The position numbers and the translations under genes were made by a program. From positions 1-28,437 of the forward strand of contig JANPGC010000261.1 in assembly GCA_031423755.1 (NCBI GenBank): a DNA stretch of 28,437 bases, written 5' to 3'. Positions within the stretch are counted from its first letter, which is position 1. Every line of letters starts with the position of its first letter. The notes beneath the pieces were generated by a model. That model ran no database searches, was not told where the DNA came from, and saw only the letters and a program-made list of their open reading frames with translations. The DNA is from JANMEX01 sp031423755 (GTDB lineage: Bacteria; Pseudomonadota; Alphaproteobacteria; Rhizobiales; Rhizobiaceae). This document shows, one piece after another, positions 23,552-28,437 of the stretch.

Positions 23552-23566
23552 TTAACCGGCCATTAA
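23552..23566. promoter_or_regulatory. Candidate CtrA box in the wzz/wza divergent region
   Basis: TTAAC-CGGCCA-TTAAC (23552-23567) matches exactly the TTAA-N7-TTAA full-site consensus of the alphaproteobacterial cell-cycle regulator CtrA. It lies 73 bases upstream of the Wza-like start and 121 bases upstream of the co-polymerase start. CtrA is known to control envelope and motility genes; binding here is inferred from the motif. Confidence 0.55.
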
Positions 23567-23595
23567 CCCTAACCAATCGATAACAGCAGGAGAGA

Positions 23596-23615
23596 GCCGG
23601 ACCCTCCCGTCCGGC
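23596..23615 (+). promoter_or_regulatory. Hairpin in the leader of the Wza-like gene
   Basis: GCCGGAC (23596-23602) pairs with GTCCGGC (23609-23615) around CCTCCC. It is followed directly by a 7-codon frame (ATG 23616 to TAG 23637-23639) that stops exactly before the ATG of the Wza-like gene. With only a weak SD at that ATG, structure-dependent or re-initiating translation is possible. Confidence 0.4.
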
Positions 23616-23639
23616 ATGTGTGTTATGAAGTTGATTTAG

Positions 23640-24197
23640 ATGACACGGGTTCTTGCCATCATTCTCACTGCAGGCCTGGCGCTGTCGGCATGCTCAAGCT
23701 ATCGCCCGGCGCCGCCAGCATTTCATGCGGCCATCGGCAAGCCCTATCTTCTTGACGCCGGCGACCGCGTGCGCATTACCGTGTTTGACCAAGCCAACCT
23801 AACCAACACATACGCCGTCGATCAGGGCGGCTACATCGCCTTCCCGTTGATCGGCTCGGTCGCCGCGCGCGGCCACACGGCCAAGCAGCTTGAGGGACAG
23901 ATTGCCGCGCAGTTGCAGCAGGGCTATCTCCGTTCTCCGGATGTGTCTGTCGAGATCGACCGTTACCGCCCGATTTTCGTCATGGGCGAAGTCGGTGCCG
24001 CCGGGCAATATTCCTATGTTCCGGGCCTCACCGTCCAGAAGGCGATTGCGGTTGCCGGCGGCTACTCCGTGCGCGGCTATCAGGACAATGCCGACATCAC
24101 CCGCACCGTCAATGGCAAGGTGATGACCGGGCGTGTGCTCATCTCTGATCCGGTGCTGCCGGGTGATACGATCTACGTGCGCGAACGCCTGTTTTGA
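23640..24197 (+). CDS. Short Wza-type polysaccharide export lipoprotein
   Basis: A 185-residue outer-membrane-directed lipoprotein. Residues 1-18 are a signal peptide with lipobox LSAC (Cys18). LLDAGDRVRITVFDQANLTN through DVSVEIDRYRP is the polysaccharide export domain (PF02563), and VMGEVGAAGQYSYVPGLTV begins an SLBB domain. It lacks the later repeats and C-terminal amphipathic helix that build the Wza pore, so it is a short OPX protein that may need another outer-membrane partner. It is divergent from its co-polymerase partner and heads a same-strand set of four polysaccharide genes. The in-frame TAG directly before the ATG fixes the start. Confidence 0.9.
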   Translation: MTRVLAIILTAGLALSACSSYRPAPPAFHAAIGKPYLLDAGDRVRITVFDQANLTNTYAVDQGGYIAFPLIGSVAARGHTAKQLEGQIAAQLQQGYLRSPDVSVEIDRYRPIFVMGEVGAAGQYSYVPGLTVQKAIAVAGGYSVRGYQDNADITRTVNGKVMTGRVLISDPVLPGDTIYVRERLF

Positions 24198-24203
24198 TTG
24201 AGC

Positions 24204-25355
24204 ATGAGCCGGGGACAGAAACCTTTGCGGCAAAAGCCTTTGCGGATTGTCCATTGCTTCAGGTCGCCGGTCGGCGGAATTTTCCGTCATGTGCGCGATC
24301 TCGTCGATGCGCAGATTGCCAACGGACATCTGGTCGGCATCGTCTGCGATTCCTCGACTGGCGGCGACTATGAATCCAGGCTCTTTGACGCCATCCAGCC
24401 GAAGCTGTCCCTTGGCCTTACGCGCGTTCCGATGCAGCGTCATGTCGGCCCCGGCGACGTTGTCGCCGCATGGCGAACATACAAAGCCATTTCCAAATTG
24501 AACCCGGACGTGTTGCACGGACACGGCGCCAAAGGCGGCGTCTATTCACGTGTGTTCGGGTCGCTGTTACGGGCATTCAGGTCTCGCGTAGCCCGTCTCT
24601 ACTCACCGCACGGCGGAAGCCTGCACTATGACGACAACCTCCTGTCGGGGAAAATCTTCTTTCTCGCCGAGCGCATCCTCGAGAAGCTGACCGACTGCAT
24701 CCTGTTCGTGGCCGACTATGAGCGCCGGACTTTCATCGAAAAGATCGGCACCCCGCGCAAATCCATCATTGTCTACAATGGCCTGCGGCCAGCCGAGTTC
24801 GAGCCTGTCTCACCAGCCCCGGACGCCGCCGATTTCCTCTACATCGGCATGATGCGCGACCTGAAAGGTGCTGACCTCTTCATTGACGCGCTGGCTGCGG
24901 CTTCAAATGCGACCGGAAGGGACCTCACCGCCGTCATGGTGGGTGCCGGCGATGATCTTGCCAAATACAAGGAGCAGGCCACGCGGCTTGGCCTTGACGC
25001 GCGCGTGTCGTTCCATGATCCAATGCCGGCGCGCCAAGCCTTTGCAATGGCGCGGGCTATTGTTGTCCCCTCCCGTGCCGAAGCCATGCCCTACATCGTG
25101 CTTGAGGCGGTGGCCGCCGGAATGACCATGATCGCCACGCGTGTCGGCGGCATTCCGGAGATTCTCGGGCTTCAATCCGTTGCCCTGTGCGACGTCAGCG
25201 CTGAGGGCATAACCGAAAAGATGGTGATGCAAACCCGCGAGCCGGAGGCGCTCGCCGCTGCCATGCCGTCGCTGGCGTTTCTGCGGCAGAAGTTCGGTGT
25301 CGATGTCATGGCGGCACAGATTGAGGCGCAATACCGGGCCATACTGGAGGCATGA
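24204..25355 (+). CDS. Glycosyltransferase, GT4 family
   Basis: A 383-residue GT-B-fold glycosyltransferase that builds the polysaccharide repeat unit. IVHCFRSPVGGIFRHVRDL (from about residue 15) is the N-terminal acceptor domain start, DVLHGHGAKGG a mid-protein loop, and PSRAEAMPYIVLEAVAAGM holds the E-x7-E retaining GT4 signature, followed by ATRVGGIPEIL. The sugar specificity cannot be read. The gene begins seven bases after the Wza-like stop. ATG 24204 is preferred, while TTG 24198 is possible; neither has a good SD, so coupling to upstream translation is likely. The first codons contain a direct repeat of CCTTTGCGG. Confidence 0.88.
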   Translation: MSRGQKPLRQKPLRIVHCFRSPVGGIFRHVRDLVDAQIANGHLVGIVCDSSTGGDYESRLFDAIQPKLSLGLTRVPMQRHVGPGDVVAAWRTYKAISKLNPDVLHGHGAKGGVYSRVFGSLLRAFRSRVARLYSPHGGSLHYDDNLLSGKIFFLAERILEKLTDCILFVADYERRTFIEKIGTPRKSIIVYNGLRPAEFEPVSPAPDAADFLYIGMMRDLKGADLFIDALAAASNATGRDLTAVMVGAGDDLAKYKEQATRLGLDARVSFHDPMPARQAFAMARAIVVPSRAEAMPYIVLEAVAAGMTMIATRVGGIPEILGLQSVALCDVSAEGITEKMVMQTREPEALAAAMPSLAFLRQKFGVDVMAAQIEAQYRAILEA

Positions 25356-25442
25356 CATGCGCTCCAAAGTCCGGCCCGGGAATCACCGGTTCTTAAGCCC
25401 TTTCCTCTACACTGGGACTATCTTGACGCCCCCGGTGCCACT

Positions 25443-26975
25443 ATGAATGAAATCGACCCATCCTTCCGCTTCAATGCCGAAGCTGTCCGCAGCCACGATG
25501 CGCCCGACGGCAAGCGCAAGGCGGAGCTGAATGCAATCGCCGAACAGGTGGCCCTGCAATACCGCGCCGATTCCATGTCGCCAATCATCGTCACCGGCAC
25601 GCTGCGGCTGGTGGAGTTTTCCCTGCTCGTCCTTGCCGGGCTTGTGGTTTACGTTCTTTATGTTGGCATCAACCGCTCACTGATGTGGCAATATCCCGCG
25701 GTCATCCTCGGCGGGTCGGTGCTGATGGTGATCATCCTTGAATTGGGCGATGCCTACCAGCTTGCGGCCTTGCGCAGGCCGTGGGGCCAGTTCGGGCGCG
25801 TCCTGTTTTCATGGTCGGGCGTATTTGCAATTCTGGCGCTGGCAGGCTTCTTTCTCAAGGTTTCCGCTGACTTCTCCCGCGTCTGGCTCGCCACATGGTT
25901 CGGCACCGGCTTCCTTGCATTGCTTATCCTGCGCCTCGTGTTGGCGCGGCTGATCAAGGGCTGGGCGCGCAATGGCAAGATGGAGCGCCGCGCGCTTATC
26001 GTAGGCGGCGGCAAGGCGGCTGAAAGCCTGATCCGCTCCATTGAAGTGCAGCCGGACAATGACATCCGCATCTGCGGCATTTTTGACGACCGCGATGATG
26101 TGCGCTCTCCGCCGGTGGTCGCCGGCTATCCCAAACTTGGCACCATCGACGAGCTGATCGAGTTCTCCCGCATCGCCCGCATCGACATGCTGATCGTCGC
26201 GCTGCCGCTGACCGCTGAGGCCCGCGTCCTCACGCTTCTCAAGCAGCTGTGGGTGCTGCCGCTCGACATTCGCCTGTCGGCGCATGCCAACAAACTGCAA
26301 TTCCGCCCGCGCGCCTATTCGCACATCGGCTCAGTGCCGATGCTCGACATTTTCGACAAGCCGATCACCGACTGGGACTCGGTCGCCAAGCGCACTTTCG
26401 ACATCATCTTCAGCATTCTTGGCATCATCGCCCTGTCGCCGATCATGCTCGGCGCAGCCATTGCGATCAAGCTCGACAGCCCCGGCCCCATACTCTTCCG
26501 CCAAAAGCGGCACGGCTTCAACAATGAGGAGATCAACGTCCTCAAATTCCGCTCCATGTACACCGACATGAGCGACCCAAGCGCCAAGCAGGCGGTCACC
26601 AAGGGAGACCCGCGCGTCACAAGAGTGGGCCGCTTCATCCGCAAGACGTCGATTGATGAATTGCCGCAGTTTTTCAATGCCTTGCGCGGCGATCTTTCGC
26701 TCGTCGGCCCGCGCCCGCATGCCATTTCGGCGCAGTCGCGCGACCGGATGTTTGCCGAAGTCGTCGAAGGCTATTTCGCCCGCCACAAGGTCAAGCCGGG
26801 CGTCACCGGCTGGGCACAGATCAGCGGCTGGCGCGGCGAAATTGATACCGACGAAAAGATCAAGATGCGCACCGAGTGCGACCTTTACTACATCGAAAAC
26901 TGGTCACTGTGGTTTGACCTGAAAATTCTATTCCTGACCCCGTTCCGCCTTCTCAACACGGAAAACGCATATTGA
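25443..26975 (+). CDS. Polyprenyl-phosphate sugar-1-phosphate transferase (WbaP/ExoY type)
   Basis: A 510-residue initiating enzyme that transfers hexose-1-phosphate to undecaprenyl phosphate. The N-terminal half has four membrane helices (between about 50 and 170) and a Rossmann-like CoA-binding domain (ALIVGGGKAAESLI). The catalytic C-terminal sugar-transferase domain has KRTFDIIFSILGIIAL (re-entrant helix), LFRQKRHGFNN, LKFRSMYTD, RVTRVGRFIRKTSIDELPQ, LSLVGPRPHA and VKPGVTGWAQISGWRGE. Length and layout match the large WbaP/WcaJ class; glucose or galactose is the likely sugar. The 87-bp gap to the glycosyltransferase could hold a promoter. The stop overlaps the next start as TTGA. Confidence 0.94.
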   Translation: MNEIDPSFRFNAEAVRSHDAPDGKRKAELNAIAEQVALQYRADSMSPIIVTGTLRLVEFSLLVLAGLVVYVLYVGINRSLMWQYPAVILGGSVLMVIILELGDAYQLAALRRPWGQFGRVLFSWSGVFAILALAGFFLKVSADFSRVWLATWFGTGFLALLILRLVLARLIKGWARNGKMERRALIVGGGKAAESLIRSIEVQPDNDIRICGIFDDRDDVRSPPVVAGYPKLGTIDELIEFSRIARIDMLIVALPLTAEARVLTLLKQLWVLPLDIRLSAHANKLQFRPRAYSHIGSVPMLDIFDKPITDWDSVAKRTFDIIFSILGIIALSPIMLGAAIAIKLDSPGPILFRQKRHGFNNEEINVLKFRSMYTDMSDPSAKQAVTKGDPRVTRVGRFIRKTSIDELPQFFNALRGDLSLVGPRPHAISAQSRDRMFAEVVEGYFARHKVKPGVTGWAQISGWRGEIDTDEKIKMRTECDLYYIENWSLWFDLKILFLTPFRLLNTENAY

Positions 26976-28204
26976 GCACGCTCGCCTACACGGGTGACAT
27001 TGATCCGGTCGCCCGCTCGCGGGCGCTGAACCGGCTCATCACCGTGTTTGCCGTCGGGCTCGGCATTTTGCTCTCCGGTTACGTGCTCAACGAGCCCGCC
27101 CCGTATGAACTCTACATGACCGGCATGATCGCAGTCTGGGCGCTGTTCGGGCTGCGCCTGTCGCGCACCAATGCGCCGCTGTTGATGATTTTCATGGTGC
27201 TGAACATTGGCGGCATGATCGCCATGACGCAGATGGCCGAACTCAAGGACGCGCCGCTCTACATTGCCGTGTCGCTCTTTCTGGCTTTCACGGCGGTCTT
27301 CTATGCCGCCGTGATCGAGCAGGACAGGACGCTACTGCCCGTCATCTACAACGCCTATGTGTTTGCTGGCGTATTCACTTCAATCCTCGGCATAGCCGGC
27401 TATTTCCACCTGTTTCCCGGCGCTTCGATTTTCACACTCTACGACCGCGCGCGCGGCGGCTTTCAGGATCCGAACGTGTTTGGCCCCTTCCTGATGCTGC
27501 CTGCGGCGTGGCTGCTGCACGGCGCGCTCAAGGGCCGGATCGCGATGATGCCGCTGCGGTTTCTCGGCCTGCTGATCGTTTCCGTCGGGGCATTCCTCTC
27601 CTTCTCCCGCGCCGCATGGGGCATGCTGGTGCTGGTCATGCTCTTGGTGCCGCTGTTCATGTTTGCCGCCAGTTCTGACAAGCGCTTCCGCCTGCGCATC
27701 ATCATCATCGCCACGATTGCCTTCGTCTCGCTGGCGCTGGTGCTGGTCATCGCGCTGCAAATCCCGCAGATCGCCGACCTGTTCTCGCAACGCGCAAAAC
27801 TCGTGCAGGATTATGACGGCGCGCGGCTCGGCCGTTTCGCCCGCCACTGGCTCGGTTTCCTGATGGCAACCGAGCACCCGCTGGGCATCGGCCCGCTGGT
27901 CTTCGGCCCGATCTATGGCGAAGACACCCACAACATGTGGCTGAAAGCCCTTCTCGACTATTCATGGGTCGGCTTCGCCGCTTGGCTGACGCTCGTTATG
28001 CTGACACTCGGCCTCGGCTTCAAAATCCTGTTCCGAAACCGCTATTGGCAGCCCTATCTCATCTGCGCCTACGCGGTCTTCGTGTCGCACATGATCATCG
28101 GCAACATCATCGACATCGACCATTGGCGGCATTTCTATCTGGTCATCGGGATTATCTGGGGGTGCCTCGGATTGGAATACCGGCATGGGGTTGGGCGCAG
28201 GTAG
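26972..28204 (+). CDS. Wzy/WaaL-type O-antigen polymerase or ligase
   Basis: A 410-residue polytopic membrane protein with about ten to twelve predicted helices. RGGFQDPNVFGPFL, FLSFSRAAWGMLVLV and the periplasmic loop DTHNMWLKALLDYSWVG are the O-antigen polymerase/ligase (PF04932) signature blocks. Next to an initiating transferase, Wza and Wzz genes, a Wzy polymerase is more likely than a lipid-A ligase. The start is TTG 26972 overlapping the WbaP-type stop (TTGA), which implies translational coupling; no ATG is near. Confidence 0.88.
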   Translation: MSTLAYTGDIDPVARSRALNRLITVFAVGLGILLSGYVLNEPAPYELYMTGMIAVWALFGLRLSRTNAPLLMIFMVLNIGGMIAMTQMAELKDAPLYIAVSLFLAFTAVFYAAVIEQDRTLLPVIYNAYVFAGVFTSILGIAGYFHLFPGASIFTLYDRARGGFQDPNVFGPFLMLPAAWLLHGALKGRIAMMPLRFLGLLIVSVGAFLSFSRAAWGMLVLVMLLVPLFMFAASSDKRFRLRIIIIATIAFVSLALVLVIALQIPQIADLFSQRAKLVQDYDGARLGRFARHWLGFLMATEHPLGIGPLVFGPIYGEDTHNMWLKALLDYSWVGFAAWLTLVMLTLGLGFKILFRNRYWQPYLICAYAVFVSHMIIGNIIDIDHWRHFYLVIGIIWGCLGLEYRHGVGRR

Positions 28205-28339
28205 CTCGGTCTGCCAATCCGCAGTTGTTGACTGACGCCAAACCTGCCACGAAAATAAATCTATCCACCTGCCAAAAACCCGATCCTACAATGCCCCCGC
28301 GTCAATCCCGGCGCGCACGAGGCAAGGCTGGCAGGCAGG

Positions 28340-28437
28340 ATGGACTGGAACAGGGCAATCGAGCGGAACAGCGAGGCGCTCCACAAGATTGTCGCCATGA
28401 TGTTTGCGATGTTGACCATGGCCAGCCGCAGTCCCCT
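28340..28437 (+). CDS. Start of a hypothetical protein (3' end outside window)
   Basis: An ATG at 28340 opens a frame that runs off the window end (32 codons visible), beginning MDWNRAIERNSEALHKIVAM and turning hydrophobic. N termini of this form (MDW.RAIE.N..AL..I.A) recur in uncharacterised Hyphomicrobiales membrane proteins as I remember them. The upstream GGCAGG is a weak SD. Function unknown. The 135 bases before it hold no gene. Confidence 0.6.
   Translation, partial: MDWNRAIERNSEALHKIVAMMFAMLTMASRSP

Overview
The window looks like chromosome of an alphaproteobacterium, most likely of the order Hyphomicrobiales (Rhizobiales). The grounds are high GC with alphaproteobacterial codon use, a DUF2842 gene beside heme A synthase, an Lrp-type regulator divergent from alanine dehydrogenase, a photolyase / FAD-oxidoreductase / DUF1365 / Cfa operon, and a candidate CtrA box. 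I see no rRNA, tRNA or CRISPR array. Genus cannot be fixed by reading alone.

Layout. 1-1449 is the 3' part of an acyltransferase-3/SGNH envelope O-acylation gene. 1790-2035 encodes a tiny secreted protein with two EF-hand-like loops. 2296-7220 is a tight four-gene operon (photolyase, FAD oxidoreductase, DUF1365, Cfa-type methyltransferase) of the kind linked to photo-oxidative or singlet-oxygen stress, followed closely by an FMN-binding split-barrel protein (7259-7867). 7868-8221 is non-coding but structured: a MITE-like repeat, a dyad, and a probable leader peptide with hairpin ahead of an ABC-F ATPase (8222-9736). An AT-rich EVE-HNH gene (9782-10750), probably a modification-dependent restriction enzyme, is inserted directly behind an Lrp-family regulator that diverges from ald. 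Phosphomannomutase, a Tat-exported metallo-beta-lactamase-fold hydrolase, argC, heme A synthase and a DUF2842 protein follow.

From 18114 to 28204 the window becomes a surface-polysaccharide locus. It holds a NodB-type deacetylase and a divergent FemAB/BioF2-like GNAT protein, a Wzz/GumC-type co-polymerase with a degenerate kinase domain, a short Wza-type lipoprotein, a GT4 glycosyltransferase, a WbaP/ExoY-type initiating phosphotransferase and a Wzy/WaaL-type polymerase or ligase. No Wzx flippase is visible, so the locus probably continues outside the window. Phosphomannomutase could supply sugar phosphate for it and the acyltransferase at the left edge could decorate it; both links are inference.

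The most unusual structure is at 20452-21180. A small GIY-YIG nuclease gene sits between two directly oriented copies of a ~160-bp palindromic element with ~40-bp terminal inverted repeats. This resembles, with an unrelated enzyme, the RAYT/REP arrangement, and may be a nuclease-linked repeat-propagating unit. Other points of interest are the EVE-HNH gene, the ABC-F leader, the pseudo-kinase co-polymerase with a 72-bp in-frame duplication, and the CtrA-like site between the divergent export genes.
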